A DNA stretch of 64,000 bases from Photobacterium sanguinicancri (lineage in GTDB: Bacteria > Pseudomonadota > Gammaproteobacteria > Enterobacterales > Vibrionaceae): assembly GCF_024346675.1 (NCBI RefSeq), contig NZ_AP024850.1, forward strand, positions 3,534,001 to 3,598,000, written 5' to 3'. Under the pieces are notes generated by a model. It was given only the letters and a program-made list of their open reading frames with translations, was not told the DNA's origin and searched no databases. Of the stretch, positions 39,660 through 47,916 are shown one piece after another. The first letter of the stretch is position 1; the number at the start of each line of letters is the position of its first letter. Both the position numbers and the translations under genes were made by a program.

Positions 39660-40036
39660 AGAGATATTCTTATATCCGGAAAAGTCATAATCACTCGGCA
39701 CACAGATTGCGCATAATATATGCTCAAAGAGAGGAATCTGTATGGCGGGTTACTAGAATGCCACGACAACTCGCCAGTGTTAACTGATGTTTTCCCCGAG
39801 ACACCCTCAATCTGTGGATAACTTTGTTAGTATTTAATTTTAAAGCTGGGATCAACTTTTAAAACAAAATCAAAACATCGCCCAAAAACCATTAAATTCA
39901 ATAAGATAACAAAAAACAGGCAAATAGATCTTTGATCGAGCAATGATCATTGATTGTGGACAACGTTAGCGTAGCAATCTTAAATTAAGCATACAGACTG
40001 TAAAAATAGACAATTTTGACTAGAAAGGAAGCCAGA
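39660..40036. other. Divergent polA/elbB spacer with DnaA-box-like and GATC sequences
   Basis: TGTGGATAA at 39813 is a perfect DnaA box (TTATCCACA on minus), and TGTGGACAA at 39955 is a one-mismatch copy. Three GATC sites cluster at about 39927-39949, one inside the palindrome CAATGATCATTG (39941-39952). There are no reading frames of note. The AT-rich stretch suits promoters for both genes, but I cannot assign boxes. Confidence 0.45.
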
Positions 40037-40687
40037 ATGAAAAGAATTGCGGTAATTTTAAGCGGCTGTGGGGTCTTTGATGGCAGTGAGATTCACGAAT
40101 CGGTACTTTCCCTGCTAGCAATTGAACAAGAAGGCGCCAGCTGGCACTGCTTTGCTCCCAATATTGATCAACACCATGTGATCAACCACCTCACTGGTGA
40201 AGAAAGTACAGAATCTCGCAATGTATTGATCGAAGCCGCCCGCATTGCCCGTGGTCAGATCCAAGACGTCAAAGATCTTAGTGCGAACCAATTCGATGCA
40301 TTGTTGGTACCTGGGGGATTTGGCGCAGCCAAAAACCTATCAGACTTTGCCATCAAAGGCAGTGATTGCACGATCCACCCCGACGTACTCAGTGCCTGCC
40401 AAACTTTTGCCCAAGCCGACAAACCAGCGGGTTATCTGTGTATAGCCCCGGCGATGATCCCGCTCATTTATGGCTCAGGAGCGAAAGGGACGATCGGCAC
40501 GGATCCTGACACTGCCCAAGTCTTTAATAATATGGGGGGGGAACACATTGAATGCCCAGTTCATGACTTCGTATTAGACCAAAAACGCCGTTTACTCACC
40601 ACACCTGCATACATGCTTGCTGGCAGTTTAAGTGAGGCTGCAAGTGGCATTAATAAGCTGGTCAAAGAGTTGGTGAAATTAGCGTGA
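40037..40687 (+). CDS. elbB: Glyoxalase ElbB, DJ-1/PfpI superfamily
   Basis: ElbB is a DJ-1/PfpI-superfamily protein with glyoxalase activity, historically linked to isoprenoid production. It has 216 residues. The nucleophile-elbow segment GYLCIAPAMIP carries the conserved cysteine, and LLVPGGFGAAKNLSDFA and GCGVFDGSEIHES (catalytic Glu region) are the family signatures. AAAGGAAG at 40023 selects the ATG at 40037. Confidence 0.93.
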   Translation: MKRIAVILSGCGVFDGSEIHESVLSLLAIEQEGASWHCFAPNIDQHHVINHLTGEESTESRNVLIEAARIARGQIQDVKDLSANQFDALLVPGGFGAAKNLSDFAIKGSDCTIHPDVLSACQTFAQADKPAGYLCIAPAMIPLIYGSGAKGTIGTDPDTAQVFNNMGGEHIECPVHDFVLDQKRRLLTTPAYMLAGSLSEAASGINKLVKELVKLA

Positions 40688-40740
40688 TCGGATTGGTCAA
40701 AAAGATTGGAATAAGAAGTAAAATGGGTAAACGCTAGAAA

Positions 40741-40906
40741 AGAAAAAGCGGCGCAACTTTGGAAGGCGCCGCTCAGCAGAAGTGGTGTATTGTTCCTAGC
40801 CCTACACTGGGAACATTCATCCATGAGCTGAAGTACACTGGAAGCAATGTGAGCAATGTCGTGCCTTCAGAACGCTAGCTGATGTAACCGCCATCGCCTG
40901 AGTGCC
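40741..40906 (-). ncRNA. ryhB: RyhB iron-responsive small RNA
   Basis: RyhB represses iron-using proteins when iron is scarce. The minus strand at 40865-40840 reads GGCACGACATTGCTCACATT and continues GCTTCC, the same as the target-pairing core of E. coli RyhB. A promoter TTGCAA-16-TATTAT (-10 at 40917-40912) predicts a start near 40906. A terminator AGCGGCGC / GCGCCGCT with T5 ends it at 40741. At about 166 bases it is longer than the E. coli RNA (90) and in line with the longer Vibrio form. The position near polA also matches Vibrio cholerae. Confidence 0.94.
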
Positions 40907-40910
40907 TGTT

Positions 40911-40929
40911 AATAATAACCATTCTCATC
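40911..40929. promoter_or_regulatory. Fur box over the ryhB promoter
   Basis: AATAATAACCATTCTCATC agrees with the 19-base Fur consensus at about 12 positions and covers the -10 and spacer of ryhB. A second weaker match (TTGAGAATTAATTTCATT) lies just upstream. Iron-Fur repression is expected. Confidence 0.75.
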
Positions 40930-41048
40930 TTTATTGCAAGTACTTATTGAGAATTAATTTCATTTAGATGCTAACCAGAGGTCCTTTACGTCTTTACTCT
41001 GCCCATTTAACACCCACTAAAACCACGTGAAGCACCCGTAAGACATTG

Positions 41049-41483
41049 TTATTTAGCCAGTACCTTCTCAAAGTACAAACGGTAATCAGCCACTTGACCT
41101 TTCTTTTCAAGATCAAGGATCTGATAGCCATTACGCAGCAACAAGCGCAACATGGCAGCAAACCGATTACGAGACTTCACCGTTAAGCGTTTATAGCCCT
41201 CTGCTTTTACCCATGCTTCTTGTGCTTCTAACAAAGCTTGCGCGACGCCATGACCACGTCCTGAGGGTGAAACACCGCCTATCCAGCTATAAAACTCATC
41301 ATCAGATTTCGCATACCCGACTTTAACGCCAACAAGTTGCTGATTCATTTGGGCGACTAATACCAGCGCAGGCTGATCCGCGATCCGAGCCTGTAAACTC
41401 TCTACTGTTTCAACATGATCAAACTCTTTGATCGTAGCAAGCACCGTGAGTGCATCTTCCAAACTCGCTTGACGAACCAACAT
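41049..41483 (-). CDS. GNAT family N-acetyltransferase
   Basis: This is a single-domain GNAT enzyme of 144 residues. The acetyl-CoA loop region is GVSPSGRGHGVAQALL (near 77-92), preceded by the beta-strand LVGVKVGYAK and followed by the strand-helix RFAAMLRLLLRNGY. The substrate is unknown. The frame also opens at GTG 41492, but that codon lies inside the GAGG ribosome site, so ATG 41483 is taken. Its 3' end lies about 110 bases before the ryhB promoter, and no terminator is visible between them. Confidence 0.85.
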   Translation of the reverse strand: MLVRQASLEDALTVLATIKEFDHVETVESLQARIADQPALVLVAQMNQQLVGVKVGYAKSDDEFYSWIGGVSPSGRGHGVAQALLEAQEAWVKAEGYKRLTVKSRNRFAAMLRLLLRNGYQILDLEKKGQVADYRLYFEKVLAK

Positions 41484-41547
41484 AGTTTTCACCTCATTTC
41501 ACCTTAACGTTCATCAACAGCACAGCATACTGCACCCTATTTCAAAT

Positions 41548-41575
41548 GAAAAAAAACCAGCAAAATTTGCTGGCT
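41548..41575 (-). terminator. Terminator of yhhQ
   Basis: The dyad CCAGCAAAATTTGCTGG (41557-41573) is followed on the minus strand by an 8-T tract, 20 bases after the yhhQ stop. Confidence 0.85.
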
Positions 41576-41594
41576 TCTTGTTTGATACTGAGTA

Positions 41595-42272
41595 TCACAC
41601 TAATTTTTGCTCCCCCATATAATTGGGGTTCAATGCGGTAAGCTTTTTCACTAAGTAGTTAAGCAATACACCATAAATAGGCACAAATAAACCTAAACTA
41701 ATTAATAACTTAAATGTGTAATCCACTAAGGCGATTTCAGTCCAGTTCGCAGCCATAAAAGCATCTGGACTGTTGTAGAAAGCGATAGAGAAAAACGCAA
41801 TCGTATCTAAAGCATTACCAATAATGGTTGAGCATGTTGGGGCAACCCACCAGCTTTTAGCTTGGCGTAAGCGGTTAAATACCGAGACATCCAAAATTTG
41901 GCCCAATAGATAAGCCATAAAGCTCGCGACAGCAATACGAGCAACAAACAGGTTAAATTCCAATAAGTGAGCAAAACCTTGGTACTCCCCTTGGAAAAAT
42001 ACCACCGACAAACCATAAGATATCAGTAAGGCGGGCATCATCACGCGCAGAATGATTTTACGCGCCATCTGAGCACCAAAAATGCGTACGGTTAAATCCG
42101 TTGCCAAGAAGATAAAAGGAAAGGTAAACGCCCCCCACGTGGTATGGAATCCCATCACCGTAAAAGGAAGTTGTACTAAGTAGTTGCTTGAAGCAATGAT
42201 CACTAAGTGGAATAACACTAAGTAGGAAAGTGCTTTGCGCTGCTGCGCGGGTGTAAATTGCGAAGTCGTCAT
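41595..42272 (-). CDS. yhhQ: 7-cyano-7-deazaguanine/preQ1 transporter YhhQ
   Basis: YhhQ is an inner-membrane importer of queuosine precursors (COG1738). It has 225 residues with about six membrane helices (for example near 20-40, 48-68, 78-98, 110-130, 150-175, 190-212). Family features include ASSNYLVQLP, FIFLATDLTVRIFG and STIIGNALDTIAFF. The ATG at 42272 has AAGG eight bases upstream, and that AAGG is also the 3' end of the riboswitch-like leader. The longer frame from 42311 would translate through the riboswitch and is rejected. Confidence 0.95.
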   Translation of the reverse strand: MTTSQFTPAQQRKALSYLVLFHLVIIASSNYLVQLPFTVMGFHTTWGAFTFPFIFLATDLTVRIFGAQMARKIILRVMMPALLISYGLSVVFFQGEYQGFAHLLEFNLFVARIAVASFMAYLLGQILDVSVFNRLRQAKSWWVAPTCSTIIGNALDTIAFFSIAFYNSPDAFMAANWTEIALVDYTFKLLISLGLFVPIYGVLLNYLVKKLTALNPNYMGEQKLV

Positions 42273-42280
42273 TAAAGAGA

Positions 42281-42312
42281 CCTTTTTGTCATTGGGGGAG
42301 AGGGAACCCAAA
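42281..42312 (-). promoter_or_regulatory. preQ1-I-type riboswitch in the yhhQ leader
   Basis: On the minus strand, TTGGG and CCCAA form a five-base stem around the C-rich ten-base loop TTCCCTCTCC, followed by the A-rich tail TGACAAAAAGG. This is the same layout as the Thermoanaerobacter preQ1-I aptamer (five-base stem, ten-base loop, A-rich tail ending in GG). The terminal AAGG is the Shine-Dalgarno of yhhQ, so ligand binding would block translation. The gene product imports the ligand or its precursor, giving a clear feedback logic. A TATAAT box at 42363-42358 would start the transcript. Confidence 0.72.
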
Positions 42313-42450
42313 TATATTCACGCGGTAGGATCTCACCCCTACGCGACCAAGCGGGCGATTATACAGTAACCAATCGAGCTGCCTAGCCCTGCTGCTGCCA
42401 TCCACCACACGCAATCGTTTCACTGCGGAAGAAAAGGACACACGAGCCGA

Positions 42451-42777
42451 TTAACAATATTGTGCTGTATCTGTCGGTAGCATACTCGCGATAAAAGCCA
42501 AGGTGTCATTATCGGCACTCGACATCGCTTCTATCCACAGCGCCCCACTGTAGTGCTCGCCTTTGAGCAAGAGTCGACAGCCTTCGAAATCAATCAGCCA
42601 AACATGTAAATCGGCATTTTTTTCTTGCTCAATGACAGTTGAGTCAATCCGCACGACTAACGCTGTCGCCACTTCACTAAAAGTGTCGTAATCAAAGTCA
42701 GGCGCAGTTAATAGTAAATGACTGTGTTCAAAATCAAGGCGACGAACCGAGAAAGGTTCGTAGGGAAATGATGACAT
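42451..42777 (-). CDS. DUF3630-like small protein
   Basis: This is a 108-residue soluble protein with no signal or membrane helix (LDFEHSHLLLTAPDFDYDTF...). I associate it with DUF3630, found in vibrios next to recQ, but I cannot confirm this. The pattern is alternating beta and alpha (WLIDFEGCRLLLKGEHYSGALWIE), and it is acidic overall. AGGACTC lies before the ATG. The function is unknown. Confidence 0.65.
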   Translation of the reverse strand: MSSFPYEPFSVRRLDFEHSHLLLTAPDFDYDTFSEVATALVVRIDSTVIEQEKNADLHVWLIDFEGCRLLLKGEHYSGALWIEAMSSADNDTLAFIASMLPTDTAQYC

Positions 42778-43125
42778 ATAGAGTCCTTTTTCGGCGATTT
42801 AGTAGCTAAAATTCGCTATTTGGCTTAATTCCTGTAACCAATTGTTGCTATGGGTATCAAACCATAAGACAACTATAGCCAAGCGCTATAGCTTCATGGT
42901 TTTATAACTGTGTTGCCGACAATACTGCATTAATACGGCTCATCACCCTTAATGCAATGTTGGTAACCGGTGATGTTAACATTCTCACCAAATACGCAAG
43001 CTGTTTTGTTGCGACGACAACATAGTCTTATTATGTTCGAAACGCATTTTATACCGGACTCGGATAAGTCCGGTATTTTTTTGCCTGCCATGTACCAAGC
43101 AAAAATAGTACTTCAATCGCAACGG
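42778..43125. other. Intergenic region between DUF3630 gene and recQ, with an orphan terminator
   Basis: No supported gene lies here. A plus-strand terminator is clear at 43051-43082: stem ATACCGGACT / AGTCCGGTAT with a six-base loop and T7. Both flanking genes lie on the minus strand, so its transcript is unidentified. TTGTTG-17-TATTAT (ending near 43034) could be a promoter only a few bases upstream, and other starts are possible. A short plus-strand frame (42970-43170) runs through the terminator and into recQ and is not credible. Confidence 0.5.
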
Positions 43126-44970
43126 CTAATAATCAACGGTCGCCATCAAGTGCTCTTCAATCAGCGTTAAAAAAGCGTCGCCGTATTTTTCCAACTTACG
43201 CTGGCCTACGCCATTCACCGCAAGTAAAGCCCCCGATGAGGTCGGTAATTTCTCTGCCATTTCCATCAAGCTGGCATCGTTAAATACCACATACGGTGGC
43301 AAATCATCTTCATCGGCAATCGCTTTGCGTAGCTTGCGTAATTTCGCGAACAGTTTTTTATCGTACTGACGATTGGCCAATTTATCATTTTTCGCCGTAC
43401 GTGCTGCGCTATCCAGCCTTGGCACTGCTAACTCTAAGTTGATTTCACTGCGCAATACCAAACGGGCTTTTTCCGTCAGTTGTAATGTTGAGCTACGCAT
43501 GATGTTTTGATTTAAAAAACCCAAATGCACCAATTGACGCAAAATGCTGATCCAAAATTCATTACTGTGCTCACGGCCAATACCGTAGGTGGTCAATTGA
43601 TCATGACCATGCTCGCGGATCCGCTGATTTTGCATCCCGCGTAGTACTTCCACCACATAGGTCATGCCAAAGTTTTGATTGACGCGGTAAACACACGATA
43701 ACGCCTTCTGCGCGACTTCAAGGGCAGCAAAGCGTTTAGGTGGGTCGATACAAATATCACAGTTACCGCAGGGCTGTTCTCGGTGCTCACCAAAGTAATG
43801 CAGCAAAACTTGGCGGCGACAAGTTTGCGCTTCAGCAAACGCGCCCATTGCATTCAGTTTATGGCTCTCAACCCTTTTTTGCTCCCCTTCTTCTTTCTCA
43901 TCGAGGCAACGGCGTAGCCACGCGAGATCTGAAGGGTCATAAAAGGTCACCGCTTCAGCGGGTAGGCCATCTCGCCCTGCGCGCCCTGTCTCTTGATAAT
44001 AAGATTCGATATTGCGGGGAATATCGTAATGCACCACAAAGCGAACATTGGGCTTATTAATCCCCATGCCAAATGCCACGGTGGCCACCACAATATGAAC
44101 ATCATCACGCTGAAAACTTTCTTGTACATGCGCTCGCTCGCTAAAATCGAGCCCTGCATGGTAAGCCGCCGCGCGAATGCCTTCGCCACACAGCTTTTCA
44201 GTTATTTGTTCTACCCGTTTACGGCTATTGCAATAAATAATACCGCACTGGCCACGTACCCCGGCTAGGTAGCGGGTTAGTTGCGCCATAGGTTTGTATT
44301 TTTCTTGCAAGGTATAGCGAATATTAGGGCGATCAAAACTGCCCAAATACACATGCGGATCCATCAACGCTAAGCGTCCCATAATGTCACTGCGTGTGGT
44401 GTCATCGGCCGTGGCAGTTAACGCTAAAATAGGCACGTCAGGGAAATGTTGTTTAAGTAACCCCAGCTCGGCGTATTCACGGCGGAAATCATGTCCCCAC
44501 TGCGAAATACAGTGCGCTTCATCCACCGCAATTAAACATAGTGGGATGCCCTTAAGACGCTCAATAAAATCATACATCAGGGCGCGCTCAGGTGAGACAT
44601 ACACCAATTTCACGGTCCCCGACTGCATCGCCTCAAAGGTTTCCATTACCGCTTCACGAGTCATGGTCGAATTTAAGTATGCCGCCGCTACCCCATTGGC
44701 TTGCAGTTGATCGACCTGATCTTTCATTAATGAGATAAGCGGTGAGATCACCAAGGTCAGGCCATCTAACATCAACGCTGGAATTTGATAGCACAGTGAT
44801 TTGCCGCCACCAGTAGGCATGATCACTAAACCGTCTTGCCCTGCTGCCGCTGCTTCAATGACTTCTTGTTGACCCAGACGGAACGCTTGGTAGCCAAACA
44901 CATCCTGCAAAATTTGTTCGCTTGCAGATGGGGCGCTCGGCGTCTGAGATTCAGCACAGCTTGATGACAT
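43126..44970 (-). CDS. recQ: ATP-dependent DNA helicase RecQ
   Basis: RecQ is a 3'-5' helicase of the RecF recombination pathway. It has 614 residues. Walker A is PTGGGKSLCYQIP (near 52-64), Walker B is DEAH and the RecQ loop is present. A helicase C domain ends in HYDIPRNIESYYQETGRAGRDG. The zinc-binding RQC cysteines (CRRQVLLHYFGE...CGNCDIC) follow, and a C-terminal HRDC domain (about 535-605) closes it. It is divergent from rarD. Confidence 0.97.
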   Translation of the reverse strand: MSSSCAESQTPSAPSASEQILQDVFGYQAFRLGQQEVIEAAAAGQDGLVIMPTGGGKSLCYQIPALMLDGLTLVISPLISLMKDQVDQLQANGVAAAYLNSTMTREAVMETFEAMQSGTVKLVYVSPERALMYDFIERLKGIPLCLIAVDEAHCISQWGHDFRREYAELGLLKQHFPDVPILALTATADDTTRSDIMGRLALMDPHVYLGSFDRPNIRYTLQEKYKPMAQLTRYLAGVRGQCGIIYCNSRKRVEQITEKLCGEGIRAAAYHAGLDFSERAHVQESFQRDDVHIVVATVAFGMGINKPNVRFVVHYDIPRNIESYYQETGRAGRDGLPAEAVTFYDPSDLAWLRRCLDEKEEGEQKRVESHKLNAMGAFAEAQTCRRQVLLHYFGEHREQPCGNCDICIDPPKRFAALEVAQKALSCVYRVNQNFGMTYVVEVLRGMQNQRIREHGHDQLTTYGIGREHSNEFWISILRQLVHLGFLNQNIMRSSTLQLTEKARLVLRSEINLELAVPRLDSAARTAKNDKLANRQYDKKLFAKLRKLRKAIADEDDLPPYVVFNDASLMEMAEKLPTSSGALLAVNGVGQRKLEKYGDAFLTLIEEHLMATVDY

Positions 44971-45141
44971 AACACGGCTCTTTGAACAAAAGGGGCGAGT
45001 ATTCTATACCAAACTCCGTCGTCGGGCATTCTCTGTTGAATCTGGTTGGTTTCTGTTCGACCCTCGTTTTATACTGCAGCCACATTTTTTGGCAAAAAAT
45101 GCCTTTCTTTCGCTTTTTTATAAAACAAGATTTGGAATTCA

Positions 45142-46053
45142 ATGGACGAACAAGCACAACAAACACGACGAGGCGTTTTTCTCGCTCTTGCCGCCTATAC
45201 CATGTGGGGCATTGCGCCTATCTATTTCAAATCGCTGCAACATGTCAGCGCATTTGAGATTTTAAGCAGCCGTGTTATTTGGTCTTTCTTTTTTTTAGCA
45301 GCCATCATAGGTGTACGCCGTCACTGGCATAAAGTGTCGGTGATCATGCGCCAACCCAAAATGCTGTTGATCTTGGCACTAACCTCGGTGTTGGTGGGCA
45401 GTAACTGGCTGATTTTCATTTGGGCAATTAATAATAACTACATGCTTGATGCCAGCTTAGGCTATTTTATCAATCCTTTGTTTAATGTCGTTTTAGCCAT
45501 GGTTTTTTTAGGCGAACGGTTACGCCCATGGCAATGGGTTGCGGTTACACTTGCGACATGTGGTGTGTTGGTTCAACTGATCAAATTTGGTTCCTTACCT
45601 TGGATAGCGCTGGCGCTAGCTGCCACCTTTGCTAGCTATGGTTTACTTAGGAAAAAAGTCAACCTTGATGCGCAGACCGGTCTTTTTATTGAAACCTGCT
45701 TACTGCTGCCTGTCGCCGCTTTTTATGTTTTCATGATTGCCGATACTCCCACCTCTGATTGGTCACAAAACAGTACAACGACCAACTTGCTGTTAATGGC
45801 AGCAGGGATTGTGACGACAGTACCTTTACTCTGTTTTACTGGCGCCGCCACTAAGTTGAAGTTCTCAACATTGGGCTTCTTCCAGTACATAGGGCCAAGC
45901 TTAATGTTCTTACTGGCTGTCGCGGTTTATGGCGAAGCCTTTACGGCTGATAAAGGCATAACATTTGGCTTTATTTGGGCTGGTCTGGTGATATTCAGTG
46001 CCGATGGCTTACGCACTCACCGCAAGAATAAAAAACAAATACCACTTGTTTAG
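45142..46053 (+). CDS. rarD: RarD-type EamA transporter
   Basis: RarD belongs to the drug/metabolite transporter superfamily. It has 303 residues with ten predicted membrane helices in two EamA repeats. The N-terminal segment GVFLALAAYTMWGIAPIYFK and the SRVIWSFFFL helix are typical of RarD (called a chloramphenicol-sensitivity protein). The natural substrate is not known. It starts 171 bases from recQ on the opposite strand, and a hairpin without a T run follows it (46082-46112). Confidence 0.92.
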   Translation: MDEQAQQTRRGVFLALAAYTMWGIAPIYFKSLQHVSAFEILSSRVIWSFFFLAAIIGVRRHWHKVSVIMRQPKMLLILALTSVLVGSNWLIFIWAINNNYMLDASLGYFINPLFNVVLAMVFLGERLRPWQWVAVTLATCGVLVQLIKFGSLPWIALALAATFASYGLLRKKVNLDAQTGLFIETCLLLPVAAFYVFMIADTPTSDWSQNSTTTNLLLMAAGIVTTVPLLCFTGAATKLKFSTLGFFQYIGPSLMFLLAVAVYGEAFTADKGITFGFIWAGLVIFSADGLRTHRKNKKQIPLV

Positions 46054-46213
46054 CCCTTACCGATAAATACCTTTAGCCATTCGGTGCTGTGAATTTTTTA
46101 CAAGCAGCACCGCCATGGCTATGTTGTACTCACTACGCACCAAGAAACGGGGAGTGTCTTCAATTTCCTCTTCGGCATTACTGACTGTTACGCAATATCA
46201 TTGGGGAGTTGTT

Positions 46214-47008
46214 ATGAATAAAATCAGCCATCGCAAAAGCCCCATTGACGACATCAACCTCATTGACGCCCACTATCAAAACTTTGCATTTAAACGCCAC
46301 TATCACCTGGATTACCATTTAGGGTTGATCACCCAAGGCCAACAACAGTATTTTTATCAAGGCGAGAAACACATCGCAGGGGCGGGACAGCTGGTGATCA
46401 TGCCACCGGATGAAATTCATGACGGTCAGGCCAAAGAGCAATCAGGCTATCGCGTGAAAGTATTTAGTATTACGCCAGATTGGCTTAGCCAGCAAGCTGA
46501 AGAAGTTTCAGGCAAAGGCCACTACTGCTTTCCACAAAACAACATTGCCGATCAGCCGTTATTTCACCAATTAACGCAGCTCCACCAACAGCTCGATAAT
46601 CCGTTGGTCTCGCAGCTGGCCCGAGATAGCCTACCCATCGAATCGTTTTCTTATTTATTAACGCATTATGGGCAAGTTCGTGAAGCACCCATCACGGCGT
46701 TAGGCAGTAAAGATTTATCCCAGCTACGTGACTATGTGATGGCCCATTTGGATCAAAAAATCGGCTTAGAGGATTTGGCTTCCTTATGCGGGCTTAGCCC
46801 TTCTCAAATGCTGCGCCAATTTAAAAAAGCAACCGCAATGACGCCGTATGCATGGTTAGCCCGCCTTCGGTTAGAGCATGCCATGGCGCTATTAAAAGCG
46901 GGCTTTAGCAGTACTGAAGTAGCATATCATGTCGGTTTTTACGACCAAGCCCACTTCGCCAACGCGTTCAAACAGACCTATGGCATTGCCCCTTCACATA
47001 TCAAATAG
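46214..47008 (+). CDS. AraC-family transcriptional regulator
   Basis: This is a 264-residue regulator. The N-terminal cupin domain (about 1-100; HYHLDYHLGLITQGQQQYFY and VIMPPDEIHDGQ) likely binds a small ligand. Two C-terminal helix-turn-helix motifs form the AraC DNA-binding domain (IGLEDLASLCGLSPSQMLRQ and FSSTEVAYHVGFYDQAHFAN). GGGGAG at 46203 selects the ATG at 46214. The next gene, a LysE exporter, is co-oriented 110 bases downstream and is the likely target. Confidence 0.9.
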   Translation: MNKISHRKSPIDDINLIDAHYQNFAFKRHYHLDYHLGLITQGQQQYFYQGEKHIAGAGQLVIMPPDEIHDGQAKEQSGYRVKVFSITPDWLSQQAEEVSGKGHYCFPQNNIADQPLFHQLTQLHQQLDNPLVSQLARDSLPIESFSYLLTHYGQVREAPITALGSKDLSQLRDYVMAHLDQKIGLEDLASLCGLSPSQMLRQFKKATAMTPYAWLARLRLEHAMALLKAGFSSTEVAYHVGFYDQAHFANAFKQTYGIAPSHIK

Positions 47009-47118
47009 CCGTTAAGCCTATTCACTGTCATTATTTTACAAGCTTCTATCTGCAAACTACGGCATTCTGACGGCCGCTGGGCATTCCGCCTCGCCATTTG
47101 AAGGATGTCATCGCCACA

Positions 47119-47817
47119 ATGATCAACGAAGTCACCACGCTATTCACGCTTGTCACTGTCCACATTATTGCCCTGATGAGCCCTGGGCCTGATTTTGCCT
47201 TAGTGGTGCAAAATGCAGGTCGCTATGGTCGTCAAACAGGGATCAGTATTGCCTTGGGATTATCTCTAGGTATTTTGATGCATTCTATTTTGAGCCTCAC
47301 AGGGGCAAGCCTGCTTATTCATCAACATCCGATGTTATTTGCCTTACTGCAAGCCGCAGGCGGTAGTTACTTATTGTGGCTTGGGATTGGCGCAGTAAAG
47401 GGGATTTTATTGCCTCTGTGGCGAGCAAAGCGCAGCAGTGAACACAGGAATGAAAAGTCGCAGCCAGCCACACAACCAGCCGCTTCACCAACACCACCGC
47501 GTGTCTTGGCAAACCGTAAGCAAGCCCTGATGAAAGGCTTCACCACCAATATTCTTAACCCGAAAGCCTTGGTGTTTTTTATTAGCTTACTCTCAACGCT
47601 AGTGCCTGCCGATATGTCGCTAACGGGGAAAATCAGTGCCATCGCTATTTTATGGCTCACCTCTTTTATGTGGTTTGCGCTATTAGCTTGGCTCTTAACG
47701 GGAAAACGTCTTCAGCAAAAACTGCAATATGCCGCTCCCTACATTGACGGTATCTGCGGTGTGCTTTTCATCAGTATTGGTTCAATCATTCTATGGTCTG
47801 TGGTCAGCGGAATTTGA
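47119..47817 (+). CDS. LysE/RhtB-family amino acid exporter
   Basis: This is a 232-residue inner-membrane exporter of the LysE superfamily. The signature MSPGPDFALVVQNAGRYGRQ lies near residues 20-39. About six helices are predicted, with a hydrophilic, Ala/Pro-rich loop near 105-135 before FTTNILNPKALVFF. The amino acid exported cannot be told. The frame can begin at TTG 47098, but ATG 47119 fits the usual N-terminus. The nearest AAGGA is 13 bases upstream, so the start is uncertain. It is probably controlled by the preceding AraC protein. Confidence 0.88.
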   Translation: MINEVTTLFTLVTVHIIALMSPGPDFALVVQNAGRYGRQTGISIALGLSLGILMHSILSLTGASLLIHQHPMLFALLQAAGGSYLLWLGIGAVKGILLPLWRAKRSSEHRNEKSQPATQPAASPTPPRVLANRKQALMKGFTTNILNPKALVFFISLLSTLVPADMSLTGKISAIAILWLTSFMWFALLAWLLTGKRLQQKLQYAAPYIDGICGVLFISIGSIILWSVVSGI

Positions 47818-47916
47818 ATTTAAGCACAAAACCTGTCCAATAATTAGACAAGGCATAATAAGGCTGCCACTCTGATTTCATTGCAAATGGAATGCACATA
47901 AATCAGAGGACACCCA

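Noticed and set aside
42273..42311. N-terminal extension of YhhQ
   Set aside because: It would translate the riboswitch and ribosome site; family proteins begin near the ATG at 42272.
42970..43170. Plus-strand ORF of 66 codons
   Set aside because: It reads through an intrinsic terminator and into the 3' end of recQ; no ribosome site.
46082..46112. Terminator after rarD
   Set aside because: CGGTGCTG / CAGCACCG forms a stem but no T run follows on either strand.
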